Below, piece after piece: positions 34,861-43,820 of a stretch of 64,000 nucleotides of DNA. A program made the translations under genes and the position numbers. The notes under the pieces are model-generated. The model did no database searches. It saw nothing but the letters and a program-made list of their open reading frames with translations, and was not told where the DNA came from. Each line of letters opens with the position of its first letter. Position 1 is the first letter of the stretch. Origin of the DNA: Flavobacterium sp. SUN052 (GTDB taxonomy: Bacteria > Bacteroidota > Bacteroidia > Flavobacteriales > Flavobacteriaceae); assembly GCF_028867935.1 (NCBI RefSeq), contig NZ_JAPQNS010000006.1, forward strand, positions 310,001-374,000, given 5' to 3'.

Positions 34861-36060
34861 TTAGTTAGGAAACGAAACCTTTCCCATTGTTACGCTTGGT
34901 ACCCCTTGTCTGTTTCCAAAGCTTGTATTGCCACCCGCAACGGCCTCATTGGCCAGCACAGCAAACAACACGGCCTCTTTAGCATCGCCTGCAATACCAA
35001 GTTCGTCCGTTTGACTGAAGGTACAGGTTTTGGGTAATAGGTCGCGGAGATGGCCCGTCAGGACGGGATTGTGCGCTCCACCACCACTCATGTAAACTGC
35101 GTAAGCTTCGTTGGGTTGCAATACCCGTTGAACGGCCTCCGCAATGGTTTCAGCACTGAACCGCGCCAGCGTTGCCATCAGGTCGGCGGGGGAGATGGCT
35201 GTTGTTTGGCTAGTCTGTTGGGCTTGCTCCACGTAGGCTACGTTGAAAACTTCGGGGCCGGTAGTTTTGGGGAATGGAGCCTCAAAAAAGGGATTCTGTT
35301 TCAGAGCTGCTAGCAAAGCTGTATTTGTCGTTCCCTGGCTTGCCAATTGTCCATCGGAGTCGAAGGGTTGGCCCAGAAGCTTCCGGGCATAGGCATCCAT
35401 CAGGGTATTGCCGGGGCCTGTGTCCGTGGTGAAAACAGCGCTGGCATCAGCATCAGCGGGCAGGTAGGTGAAGTTGGCAATACCACCCATGTTGAGCAGA
35501 ATACGGTTTTCACCCACCCTTGAGAATACAAAAAAATCTCCATAAACGGCGAGTGGAGCGCCTTCGCCCCCATGCGCTACATGCTTCTGACGAAAATCGC
35601 TTAGGGTGATGATGCCTGTTTTGGCGGCTACGTGATCGCCATCACCGATTTGCAGGGTTGCGTTGGGATAGTCGGCTTTGCCGTGTTGGGTTTTGGGGGC
35701 ATGGAACACCGTTTGCCCGTGGCTAGCTACCAAATCGATGTCGCCGGGGTTGATTCCCCAGTTGCCTAAACAGCTGAGAACCATTTGCCCGTGTAGCCGA
35801 CCGATATACGGATTCAATAAACAAAGATGCTCGAAATCGACCTGCCTTTTGGCAAACACTACCCGAATTTGGTCTTTTAAATTGTCGGTATAAGCCACTG
35901 TGTCGAACCGCTCGACAACGACCTGAGTTTCGGGTCCGCTGCCGGTGATTCGACACAGTGCTACATCCAAACCGTCGAGCGACGTGCCCGACATCAGGCC
36001 AATAATCCGGCGTTCAGATTTGTTGGCAATGTCGTAAAGATGTTGAATATGGGGATTCAT
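34861..36060 (-). CDS. anmK: Anhydro-N-acetylmuramic acid kinase
   Basis: 399 residues. IGLMSGTSLDGLDVALCRIT, the family's ATPase phosphate-1 motif, then SHGQTVFHAP, LLNMGGIANFTYLP, TDTGPGNTLMDAY and YMSGGGAHNPVL. Phosphorylates and opens 1,6-anhydro-MurNAc from peptidoglycan turnover to MurNAc-6-phosphate. It lies 28 bases downstream of susD and one base upstream of lhgO, so susC-susD-anmK-lhgO may be one unit. Confidence 0.95.
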   Translation of the reverse strand: MNPHIQHLYDIANKSERRIIGLMSGTSLDGLDVALCRITGSGPETQVVVERFDTVAYTDNLKDQIRVVFAKRQVDFEHLCLLNPYIGRLHGQMVLSCLGNWGINPGDIDLVASHGQTVFHAPKTQHGKADYPNATLQIGDGDHVAAKTGIITLSDFRQKHVAHGGEGAPLAVYGDFFVFSRVGENRILLNMGGIANFTYLPADADASAVFTTDTGPGNTLMDAYARKLLGQPFDSDGQLASQGTTNTALLAALKQNPFFEAPFPKTTGPEVFNVAYVEQAQQTSQTTAISPADLMATLARFSAETIAEAVQRVLQPNEAYAVYMSGGGAHNPVLTGHLRDLLPKTCTFSQTDELGIAGDAKEAVLFAVLANEAVAGGNTSFGNRQGVPSVTMGKVSFPN

Positions 36061-36088
36061 TGGTGCGAAAATACGAATCGCACCCTGT

Positions 36089-37864
36089 CTAATACCCCGG
36101 ATTCTGCTTTATTTTTCCCTGATATGAATCTACAGTTGCCTGATCGAACGGAAAAAGCTCGCTTTTTCCCGGTACAAAGAACCGCGCTATTCCCTGATGA
36201 AGCTGCACACCGTCGATCAGGTTGGTTGTCAGATGCTGCGTCCAGTCTAAGCGGGTCCAGCCGGTTGGGGCTGTTGTGAGCGAAGTAGGTTTGTAGAACG
36301 AGTTGAGCCACTGGATTTCTTCGCCGTTATTTTTCCAGAACAGGTATTTGGGTACGTTTTGGTAGGGCGCTTTCGAGTCCCGAATCAGCTGAATTTTGTC
36401 GCGGGTCTCCTGAATCTTTTGTGCCAGCAAATTCCAGCGCAACAGGTCGAACTTCCGAATACCCTCACTGCCAAATTCCAAATACCGTTCGTTGACGATG
36501 GCGTCGAAGAAAGCGGCTTTTGTGGTGGGCGTGGTGCCAACGGCGGTTGAACCCTTTGGAAAGGCCCGCTTCCGCACCTCTTCAAAAGCGGCAATAGCTG
36601 CTGGAGTGGGGCCGTTCAATTCATTTTCAGACTCGGCAAACATCAGCAGTACGTCCGAAAACCGGATAAAGGGCCAGTTGTAACCGGGGTTGAGAGCAGT
36701 GCCCGGCAACAGTGGATTACGCCAGTCTTTGCGGAACTTGCCATCGGTTAGTTCGCCCAACCGACGGGGCGACTTGATGTTGGTAGCCGCAACGGCGTAA
36801 AGCGTTACGGTCACGTCGCGCCGGGTATCGGTCGAGTCAAAGGCATAGAAATAGTTCGGCAAAACCAACAGACCCCCGCCACCCGTGCCATAGCGCGAGG
36901 CTGCGTTGACCGATGGGCCGTTGTAATTTCCCATCCGACTGTCGGAGGTGGCATTTGACCCACCAGCTCCTGCTTCGAAAATGATTTCGCCAGCCGGGTC
37001 ATATTGGAATGAGGTCACTTTGCGCCAGATATCTTCAAAACTGGGGTTCAGCGTGTGTTCGCCCCGTTTGGCCAAAAGGTCGGCGCACTCGTCGCGGGCA
37101 ATCTTAATGTAGGTCAGGTAATCCGCGTTGCGCACCATTTGCCCGCTACTCCGCAAGGCGTACCCACCCCGGAACAAGGCCATTTTTGCCCGCAGGGCTT
37201 TCACGGCTCCTTTGGTAATACGCTCGTTCCTTACCGGAATCTCCGTCCGCCAGGGAACCAGATCAGTCGCCGTTTTGAGGTCTTCAATCAGTTTGGCGTA
37301 GGTTAAATCACGGTCGACCTGTTGCAGAAAAAGATCGCTCTGCTGGTACGACGGTTGCATCGGAGCTGGCACATCGCCCCAGTTGCGAATCAACTCCAGG
37401 TAAAATTGCGCCCGTAGGGTTAATGCTTCGCCGTGTAATCGGCGGAGTTCTTTCTTTTCGGCATCGGTCCCGTTTGTGTACAAGGCCATCAATGGAATCT
37501 GCTCGATGCAGAGATTGGCTTTTTCAACGCCCCGGTAGAGTTGTAAAAAAGGGTTCCGAATCTCCGTATTGGTCAGCAGAAGCTGGTAGCGCCCAATGCC
37601 CCGGCGACCGTTATCGATGTTGCCCGAAACGATCATCTCATCGGAGTCGTAGGGATAATACATATTGATACGGATGCCGTAGCCGTTGTCGCCCATCAGT
37701 TCGTCGTAAACCCCTAACACCGCATTGGTGGCATTGGAAAGGTTTGAGAAGGCATCGGGCAGGCCAATCTGCGATTTAGGCTGTACCTCTAAATACTCCC
37801 GGCAGCCCACCACAATCAGGAAAGAGATAGCCAGGAAGGTGATTTTTGAATATATTGATTTCAT
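36089..37864 (-). CDS. RagB/SusD family nutrient-binding lipoprotein
   Basis: 591 residues. Lipoprotein leader with lipobox IVVGC (Cys21), followed by REYLEVQPKSQIGLPDAFSN, the N-terminal SusD pattern, TPR-like segments, and the C-terminal domain INERYLEFGSEGIRKFDLLR with the family's ERxxEFxxE.....DLxRW signature (here LRWNL). Lies on the cell surface as a lid on the partner SusC channel. Glycan or peptide specificity cannot be read from sequence. Confidence 0.93.
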   Translation of the reverse strand: MKSIYSKITFLAISFLIVVGCREYLEVQPKSQIGLPDAFSNLSNATNAVLGVYDELMGDNGYGIRINMYYPYDSDEMIVSGNIDNGRRGIGRYQLLLTNTEIRNPFLQLYRGVEKANLCIEQIPLMALYTNGTDAEKKELRRLHGEALTLRAQFYLELIRNWGDVPAPMQPSYQQSDLFLQQVDRDLTYAKLIEDLKTATDLVPWRTEIPVRNERITKGAVKALRAKMALFRGGYALRSSGQMVRNADYLTYIKIARDECADLLAKRGEHTLNPSFEDIWRKVTSFQYDPAGEIIFEAGAGGSNATSDSRMGNYNGPSVNAASRYGTGGGGLLVLPNYFYAFDSTDTRRDVTVTLYAVAATNIKSPRRLGELTDGKFRKDWRNPLLPGTALNPGYNWPFIRFSDVLLMFAESENELNGPTPAAIAAFEEVRKRAFPKGSTAVGTTPTTKAAFFDAIVNERYLEFGSEGIRKFDLLRWNLLAQKIQETRDKIQLIRDSKAPYQNVPKYLFWKNNGEEIQWLNSFYKPTSLTTAPTGWTRLDWTQHLTTNLIDGVQLHQGIARFFVPGKSELFPFDQATVDSYQGKIKQNPGY

Positions 37865-37877
37865 CTGTTTATGGCTT

Positions 37878-37966
37878 TACCCCACCCCCAACCCCTCCCC
37901 GTTAGGGAGGGGAGCAAGTATTCGACCGTTTTCTCCCTCCCTAATGGGGAGGGGCCGGGGGTGGGG
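37878..37966. repeat. 33-bp inverted repeat between susC and susD
   Basis: Arms 37878-37910 and 37934-37966 pair at 30 of 33 positions, with one additional G-T pair, around a 23-base loop. The sequence is a C-rich/G-rich ACCCCACCCCC type. It fills most of the 109-base gap after the susC stop and before the susD start on the same strand. As mRNA it would form a very stable hairpin inside the operon. Confidence 0.9.
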
Positions 37967-37973
37967 TTAATTA

Positions 37974-40900
37974 TTAAAATGTCAGATTTACGCCGAATAC
38001 CATAGTACGGGCGCGGGGATAACCAGCAAAGTCAACCCCTTGCGTAAGTGGGTCCGACCGGCGAGTACTTACCTCGGGGTCATAGCCCGAATACTTGGTC
38101 AGCGTAGCCAAGTTGTTCACTGTAGCGTAGGCCCGGAACCGCGATACACCTACTTTCTTCAACAGCGTCACGGGGAGACTATAACCCAGCGTGATATTGT
38201 TTACCCGTAGAAACGACCCATCTTCAACGGCCCACGAGTGCAGCCAGTAGCGTTGCACCCGTACCGGCGACCAGATACTTGCATTCGCATTCAGTGCTTT
38301 CAGCGCTTCTGGTTCAGTTACGACCTGACCCGACTCGTTGATGTTGGTCCAGCGGGTTTTCATGATGTCGAGCAGGTTCAGGTTCGGGAAAGCTCCATCG
38401 GTCCACTCAATTTTGTTGGCGTTGTAGATGTCGTTGCCCACAACCCAGTTGACAAACACGCTCGCGTCGAAGTTTTTGTACGTGAACTGGTTGTTCCAGC
38501 CACCAATAAATTTCGGGTTTGCGTTACCGATAACCGTACGATCCTTATCGGCTGTAATGAGGCCGTCGCCATCGAGATCTTTCCATTTAAGCATGCCTGG
38601 CTGGGGAACGCCATACACCGAATTGACAGGAACGCCTGGTTTGATAGTGTACGTTGCTGTAGTGGCGTTGTAAGTGAAATCATCCACCTTGTAAAATCCG
38701 TCCGTCACGAACCCATACATTTGTCCGGTTGGGTCACCTACCCGTACCAGATAGTCGTCGGTGCCATCGGAACCCTGCCAGCCCGAGTTACGGGTTTGCT
38801 GCGTCACCGGCCCTAAGTTGGTTACCTTATTGCGATTGGTCGAGATATTGAAATTGCTAGTCCAGGTGAAATCTCGTTTCTGAACTACGTAGGCGGTCAA
38901 TTGTAATTCCAGTCCCTGGTTTGTAGTTAAACCAAGGTTCCGTATCTGCGACGAATAACCCGTTGTTGTGGGGATGGCCACCGCCAGCAGCAAGTTGCGG
39001 CCCGTGTTACGGTAGGCATCAATAGAAAGCTGGAAACGGTTATTCAGAAAAGCCAGATCCAGGCCCACGTTATTTGATACATTCGACTCCCACTTTAGAT
39101 CGGGGTTGGCCAGTGATATTGGTGCATAAGCCGGTAACACGGTGTGATTGAGGGCATACTCGCCCGTAACGCCGTACAACTGCTGATACAGTAAATCGCC
39201 AATGCGGTTGTTGCCTGCTACGCCGTAGCCCGCCCGCAACTTGCCGTCGGTCAGCCAGGTAGCGCCCTTCATGAACGACTCTTTCGAGAAACGCCAGGCT
39301 ACTGTACCGGAGGGGAATACTAAGGCCCCGTTTTCATACTTGAACTTCGACGAGCGGTCGGAGCGAATGGAAGCTGTTGCTAAATACTTATCACCATAAG
39401 CATAGCTGATTCGGCCGAACAGCGAAAATAGTCGGTTTGGCGGCAGCTCGTTTGATAGTGGGCGGGGTTGCGTGGCCCCCGACGGAGGTGACCCCAAACT
39501 CATGTTGGCAATGGCCTGATCGGGAGAAATATCGGCCGGAAAATAGCGCGTTTCAATGGTGTTGTTTTTCGCGCTATAATCATAAATCTCCTGCCCAACC
39601 AACACCGTGAGATCGTGTTTTTCAGCAATGCGCTTCGAATACTGTAGCGTGTTCGAGTTATTGATAGTAATTGCATTCTGCTGAAAAATCGACGCTACCG
39701 GCAACGAGGCATAGTTCCGGGCGGTACCGGTTAGTTTGGACCAGAACGAGTTGATCCGACCATCGTTGTTGTCGATACCAACCGTGGAGCGGAACATCAG
39801 ATTTTTGGTGAAGTTGTACGTGATGTAGCCGCTCAGGTTGAGTGCCCTGGTGGCGTTGCGGCTATATTCGGCCTGCGTCATCAGAATTGGATTGACTAGA
39901 TTTCCCGACGAGATGTACAGGTTTTCGTCAAAATCATCAACCGTTGGATTTGCGCCCACCAGCAATGGCCGGTACTGAATTGAGTGGCGCAGGCGGTTCG
40001 TGGCTTTGGTGCCGCTGGTGGTGGTACCGGCTCCACGGATTGTCTGGTTCAGATACCGCACATTCAGACCCAATTTGAATTTTTCAGATGCCTTGTGGTC
40101 TAGTCGGAACGTGGCTAGGTACCGGTCAAAACCCGATTCGAGCAGAACGCCGTCTTCTTTATTGGCCGTCAGGCTGAAATTGAAGTTGGTGGCTGCCGAC
40201 CCGCCATTGACCACCACATTATGGTTTTGATATGCTGCCCGGCGACCGAATACTTCTTCCTGCCAGTCGATAGGGTTGGCTGTTTTATACTGGTTGATGT
40301 TTTCCCAGGTGCCAAACTGATTCAGAAACGACGTTTCCTGCGTTGCATCGCCCCGGCTACGCTCGTATTGCCAGCGTACATAATCATAGGGATTCAGCAC
40401 GTTCATCTTGCGGGTAATTTCCCGAAAGCCCGCCGAGCCATTGTAGCTGACCGTTGTTTTGCCGCCCTTCCCCGATTTAGTGGTGATAATAACTACGCCG
40501 TTAGCTCCACGTGCTCCGTAGATGGCCGTTGTCGAAGCGTCTTTCAGTACGTCGATGCTTTCGATGTCCTGGGGCGATAGAAAATTGAGCGCGTTTTCAA
40601 CCTGGACACCATCAACCACGTAAATGGGCGAGTTGTCCTGCGTAATGGAGCCACCTCCGCGCACCCGAATTTGAATGTTCGCGCCGGGAGCGCCCTCTGA
40701 GGTTGTTACCTGCACACCCGCCAGCCGACCTGTTAGGGCTTCGGCGGCATTGGTGATGGGAATGTCTTTTAATTGCCGGGTACTCACCGACGAAACGGAG
40801 CCCGTTACGTCGCGCCGGTTTACGGTAGCGTAACCAACAACTACCACTTCATCCAACTGCTTTTGGTCGGACTCCAGAGTAATGTCGAGACTGCTTTGAT

Positions 40901-41162
40901 TCCCAACTTTCACTTGTTTAGTGGCAAATCCGATGTAGCTGACGATCAAGGTTACATCGTCTCTGTCGGGGATTTTGATCGCAAAATTACCTGTTGCGTC
41001 TGAAGTGGTACCGGTGTTTGTTCCCAAAACAACCACGCTAACACCCGGTAAGTAGTCGCCACTTCCGCCATCTTTCAACCGGCCTGTAAGTTGCCGGGTC
41101 GACTGCGCCTGAACTACTGTCACTAGTCCAAATAGCAGTAAAAGTATGTAGCAATATTTCAT
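37974..41162 (-). CDS. SusC/RagA family TonB-linked outer membrane protein
   Basis: 1,062 residues. Signal peptide (MKYCYILLLLFGLVTVVQAQ), carboxypeptidase-regulatory-like domain about 23-105 (LTGRLKDGGSGDYLPGVSVV), TonB box region DEVVVVGYATVNRRDVTGSV, plug domain about 115-230 with IQIRVRGGGSITQDNSPIYV and the SusC hallmark YGARGANGVVIITTKSG, then a 22-strand barrel ending in phenylalanine (VFGVNLTF). Imports oligomers captured by SusD using TonB energy. Promoter elements not evident before 41162. Confidence 0.95.
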   Translation of the reverse strand: MKYCYILLLLFGLVTVVQAQSTRQLTGRLKDGGSGDYLPGVSVVVLGTNTGTTSDATGNFAIKIPDRDDVTLIVSYIGFATKQVKVGNQSSLDITLESDQKQLDEVVVVGYATVNRRDVTGSVSSVSTRQLKDIPITNAAEALTGRLAGVQVTTSEGAPGANIQIRVRGGGSITQDNSPIYVVDGVQVENALNFLSPQDIESIDVLKDASTTAIYGARGANGVVIITTKSGKGGKTTVSYNGSAGFREITRKMNVLNPYDYVRWQYERSRGDATQETSFLNQFGTWENINQYKTANPIDWQEEVFGRRAAYQNHNVVVNGGSAATNFNFSLTANKEDGVLLESGFDRYLATFRLDHKASEKFKLGLNVRYLNQTIRGAGTTTSGTKATNRLRHSIQYRPLLVGANPTVDDFDENLYISSGNLVNPILMTQAEYSRNATRALNLSGYITYNFTKNLMFRSTVGIDNNDGRINSFWSKLTGTARNYASLPVASIFQQNAITINNSNTLQYSKRIAEKHDLTVLVGQEIYDYSAKNNTIETRYFPADISPDQAIANMSLGSPPSGATQPRPLSNELPPNRLFSLFGRISYAYGDKYLATASIRSDRSSKFKYENGALVFPSGTVAWRFSKESFMKGATWLTDGKLRAGYGVAGNNRIGDLLYQQLYGVTGEYALNHTVLPAYAPISLANPDLKWESNVSNNVGLDLAFLNNRFQLSIDAYRNTGRNLLLAVAIPTTTGYSSQIRNLGLTTNQGLELQLTAYVVQKRDFTWTSNFNISTNRNKVTNLGPVTQQTRNSGWQGSDGTDDYLVRVGDPTGQMYGFVTDGFYKVDDFTYNATTATYTIKPGVPVNSVYGVPQPGMLKWKDLDGDGLITADKDRTVIGNANPKFIGGWNNQFTYKNFDASVFVNWVVGNDIYNANKIEWTDGAFPNLNLLDIMKTRWTNINESGQVVTEPEALKALNANASIWSPVRVQRYWLHSWAVEDGSFLRVNNITLGYSLPVTLLKKVGVSRFRAYATVNNLATLTKYSGYDPEVSTRRSDPLTQGVDFAGYPRARTMVFGVNLTF

Positions 41163-41300
41163 GAAGAAATTGATTTTTATTGAAAATTCATGCCAGCATC
41201 CTTTAATACCAAATAAACGGGCAGGTTTAATTACGCAATCGTTATCGGGAACGTTATCAAGCGGCTAGTGCAGACTTATATGTAGGTGGTCTGTCGGTTG

Positions 41301-41308
41301 TATCTTTG
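41301..41308 (+). promoter_or_regulatory. -7 box TATCTTTG before fructosamine-kinase-like gene
   Basis: Exact TAnnTTTG match, 46 bases before the ATG at 41355; it supports the shorter start chosen for that gene, since it lies inside the longer in-frame extension that begins at 41286. Confidence 0.6.
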
Positions 41309-41354
41309 CCCGCGTCTACGGTTTACCTTACCAATCGCCTGTAGACATCCTTCA

Positions 41355-42251
41355 ATGAGCTTTTGGGGCGACGAGCAATTTGCTTTTTTTGAGAGTATTC
41401 TGTTTCTAGCCCTGGGGCAGGATGTACAGGTAATTGAAACTCAGTTTTTGTCGGGGGGTGATATAAATACGGCAGCCCAGGTATTTTCATCGGAGGGTGT
41501 ATTTTTTGTAAAATGGAATGAACTGGGGCAGCATGTGGAGGATAGGCACGATTTGTTCGAAACCGAAGCTCGGGGGTTGGCGCTGCTTCACCGGACCGAT
41601 GCCGTTCGGGTGCCGGCAGTAGTTGGTCATGGAGAGCAGCAGGGCCGTGCTTATCTGATTCTCGAATACATTGACCCCGGCAAGTCGGGCCCGACCTATT
41701 GGGAGGAACTCGGCCAGTCGCTAGCACTTTTGCACGGCCACACCCAGTCTAAATTCGGCTTGTCGTTCAATAATTACATTGGGAGCTTGCCCCAAAGCAA
41801 CACACTGACCGCAAATGGACATGAGTTCTTTTTTGATCAGCGCTTATTGCCCCAGGCGGGTATGGCGCTGTACAAAGGATTGCTAGATAAGCCTCTGTAC
41901 GAACGGTTACTAACGCTTCGGGATCGCTTGCCCGATTTGCTGCCCAACGAGCGACCCGCTATGTTGCACGGCGATTTATGGTCGGGCAATGTACTGATCA
42001 CTGAAGAAGGAAGCCCGGCTCTGATCGACCCTTCTGTGTATTACGGTTTCCGAGAGGCAGATCTGGCGTTTACCAAACTGTTCGGTGGCTTCGACCAGAA
42101 ATTTTACGATGCTTACAACGAAGCTTTTCCGCTGGATGACGGCTTCGATGAACGCGTTGCTATTTATAATTTATACCCCCTGTTAGTTCACCTCAATTTG
42201 TTTGGTTCGGGGTATTTGAGTGGAATCGAGCGGGTGTTGAAGCGGTTTTAA
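41355..42251 (+). CDS. Fructosamine kinase family protein
   Basis: 298 residues from ATG 41355. Aminoglycoside-phosphotransferase-like kinase fold: FLSGGDINTAAQVFSSEGVF, VFFVKWN (ATP lysine), LILEYI hinge, and the catalytic loop MLHGDLWSGNVLI (H-G-D-L-W-x-G-N) followed by ALIDPSVYYGFREADLAFTK (metal-binding DP). Family members phosphorylate ketoamines such as fructosamine-3-phosphate precursors for deglycation. Divergent from susC with about 190 bases between starts. Confidence 0.92.
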   Translation: MSFWGDEQFAFFESILFLALGQDVQVIETQFLSGGDINTAAQVFSSEGVFFVKWNELGQHVEDRHDLFETEARGLALLHRTDAVRVPAVVGHGEQQGRAYLILEYIDPGKSGPTYWEELGQSLALLHGHTQSKFGLSFNNYIGSLPQSNTLTANGHEFFFDQRLLPQAGMALYKGLLDKPLYERLLTLRDRLPDLLPNERPAMLHGDLWSGNVLITEEGSPALIDPSVYYGFREADLAFTKLFGGFDQKFYDAYNEAFPLDDGFDERVAIYNLYPLLVHLNLFGSGYLSGIERVLKRF

Positions 42252-42292
42252 GTGCTGCGTTGTACTTTGCATGAACTAACAAGCTAAACCTA

Positions 42293-43054
42293 ATGGCATC
42301 TTTTCAGAATCAAGTAGCCGTCATCACCGGGGCGGGGTCAGGAATTGGGCGGGCTACCGCCATCGCTTTTGCTGCGGAAGGCGCTAAAGTTGTCGTTTCA
42401 GATATTAATGACGAAAGCGGTCAGGCTACCGTCAACCAGATTAAAGAGAGTGGGGGAGAAGCCACGTTTGTTCGGTGCGACGTAGCAGAACCGGTTGAAA
42501 TTGAAAGTCTAATCACGCAGGCCGTTACCCATTACGGTCGGCTAGATATTGGTATTAATAACGCGGGTATTGGTGGTAAATTCGCTCGCCTGACCGACCA
42601 GAGTAAACACGATTTCGATCAGATGATGGCCATTAATGTTGGGGGTGTTTTCTACGGGATGCAGGCTCAGATCCGGCAGATGCTAACCCAGCCCGAAGGG
42701 GGGCGGATTGTAAATATTTCGAGCATTGCCGGCGTGCGTGGGATGCCAATGGGCGCCCCTTACAGTGCATCGAAACACGCGGTTATTGGCTTAACCAAAA
42801 CGGCGGCTCTTGAATATGTCCGCCAGAACATTCGCGTCAATGCCGTTTGCCCGGTCTACACGCATTCCGGTATGGTGCAGGAGCTTATGGAAAAAGCCCC
42901 GGTTATGGAAGCTAAAATGCTTCGGGTAATTCCTATTGGGCGCTTTGGCCAGCCTGAAGAGATCGCGCAGGCAATCTTGTGGCTTTGTTCGACCGACAAT
43001 TCCTTCTGCACAGGGCAGGCTATCCAGATGGATGGCGGGCTGACAGCAGGCTGA
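42293..43054 (+). CDS. Short-chain dehydrogenase/reductase (classical SDR)
   Basis: 253 residues. Cofactor motif VITGAGSGIGRATAIAFAAE, DINDESG (acidic residue suggesting NAD preference), NNAGIGG, catalytic ISSIAGVRGMPMGAPYSASK (Ser, then Y-x-x-x-K) and the C-terminal CTGQAIQMDGG. FabG/glucose-1-dehydrogenase-like; substrate unknown. It lies 41 bases after the kinase-like gene and ends at a terminator. Confidence 0.9.
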   Translation: MASFQNQVAVITGAGSGIGRATAIAFAAEGAKVVVSDINDESGQATVNQIKESGGEATFVRCDVAEPVEIESLITQAVTHYGRLDIGINNAGIGGKFARLTDQSKHDFDQMMAINVGGVFYGMQAQIRQMLTQPEGGRIVNISSIAGVRGMPMGAPYSASKHAVIGLTKTAALEYVRQNIRVNAVCPVYTHSGMVQELMEKAPVMEAKMLRVIPIGRFGQPEEIAQAILWLCSTDNSFCTGQAIQMDGGLTAG

Positions 43055-43087
43055 AAATCAAAGACAGATAAAAGTTTGGGCATAAAA

Positions 43088-43120
43088 AGAAAACCATCTC
43101 GCAGAGCGGGATGGCTTTCT
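43088..43120 (+). terminator. Hairpin after SDR gene
   Basis: AGAAAACCATCTCGC (43088-43102), AGA loop, GCGGGATGGCTTTCT (43106-43120); two mismatches that can be wobble or A-C. Located 33 bases after the SDR stop and before the convergent 43159-43557 gene. Confidence 0.7.
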
Positions 43121-43158
43121 GGTTTCAACCTAAAAATGGATAAACCCTATTGCGAAAA

Positions 43159-43557
43159 TCACTGCATTTCAATGGTACGCACCGTTTTGGGCGTTTCCAG
43201 ATTTACCTGTTTTACAATGCTGCCTTCGTCAGATTTGATTTCGAGCGTATAGGCTCCATCGGGTAGGCTGCTCACATCGAACTGCATGGCCGATTTCAAA
43301 TCTTTCTTGCTCAGCGTTGTCTGGTACAATACATGTTGCTTCTGATCGGAGAGACTCACCGATACGAAGCCCGGTACTGTTTTCTGGACAGCCACTCGGA
43401 TTTTGCTATTTGAGGCCACGTAGACGCTGGCGTCAAATGACATTGGTTTTGTTGCTTTGCCTGGGTTCGAGACAGTCGTAATGGCCCCGATGAGCATGGC
43501 ACTGATTACATTCTTGGCACCTGCCAGAGCACTTGTTTGGAGGAGGAAATTTAACAT
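43159..43557 (-). CDS. Small exported protein with C-terminal secretion-tail-like beta domain
   Basis: 132 residues. A hydrophobic N-terminal stretch (about residues 15-28, ...NVISAMLIGAITTV) may be a signal sequence or membrane anchor. The rest is a beta-sandwich like the Por-secretion/DUF3244 type: VPGFVSVSLSDQKQHVLYQT, DVSSLPDGAYTLEIKSDEGS. No enzymatic motif and no named family. Its upstream region has a near-consensus sigma-54 promoter and tandem enhancer sites, so expression is probably activator-dependent. Confidence 0.7.
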   Translation of the reverse strand: MLNFLLQTSALAGAKNVISAMLIGAITTVSNPGKATKPMSFDASVYVASNSKIRVAVQKTVPGFVSVSLSDQKQHVLYQTTLSKKDLKSAMQFDVSSLPDGAYTLEIKSDEGSIVKQVNLETPKTVRTIEMQ

Positions 43558-43603
43558 GACGTTTGTTATCTAATGTTGTTGTTTACTGTTCGCTCTAGTA
43601 AAG

Positions 43604-43619
43604 GCAATCAGTGTGCCAA
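43604..43619 (-). promoter_or_regulatory. Sigma-54 (RpoN) -24/-12 promoter
   Basis: Minus strand reads TTGGCACACTGATTGC: the TGGCAC -24 block, five bases, then TTGC of the -12 block, with the GG and GC pairs at the required spacing. Transcription would start near 43592, about 35 bases before the ATG at 43557. This is the best match to the consensus I found in the window's intergenic regions. Confidence 0.85.
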
Positions 43620-43673
43620 CATAATAAAATAACTGACTATCAGTGTTTTATGTGTTTTTGGTGACCGAAATTC

Positions 43674-43711
43674 TGTACGGAATCGGACAACGTTCTGTTC
43701 GTAATCGAACA
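43674..43711. promoter_or_regulatory. Tandem palindromic enhancer sites for a sigma-54 activator
   Basis: TGTTCGTAATCGAACA (43696-43711) is a perfect 6-4-6 palindrome. TGTACGGAATCGGACA (43674-43689) is an imperfect copy. They are 22 bases apart (two helical turns), centred about 89 and 111 bases upstream of the inferred sigma-54 start, which is the usual place for NtrC-type enhancer-binding proteins. Confidence 0.75.
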
Positions 43712-43742
43712 TATTGTGCGGACAATGGCAGTAAACAACAAA

Positions 43743-43799
43743 CAACGAGCAGTGAACAGTCCCGGATGAATGCTCCTATCGACTGTTCACTGCTCGTTG
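43743..43799. repeat. 19-bp inverted repeat after the 530-residue gene
   Basis: CAACGAGCAGTGAACAGTC (43743-43761) and its exact complement (43781-43799), 19-base loop. It is 22 bases past the stop of the minus-strand gene 43821-45413, so it can terminate it. The core AGCAGTGAACAGT recurs with one change (AGCAGCGAACAGT) in the inverted repeat at 61322-61407. Confidence 0.85.
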
Positions 43800-43820
43800 C
43801 TCACTGTCAACTGCTATTTG

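Noticed and set aside
37878..37966. CRISPR or tandem repeat interpretation of the GC-rich sequence
   Set aside because: It is a single inverted repeat, not an array with spacers.
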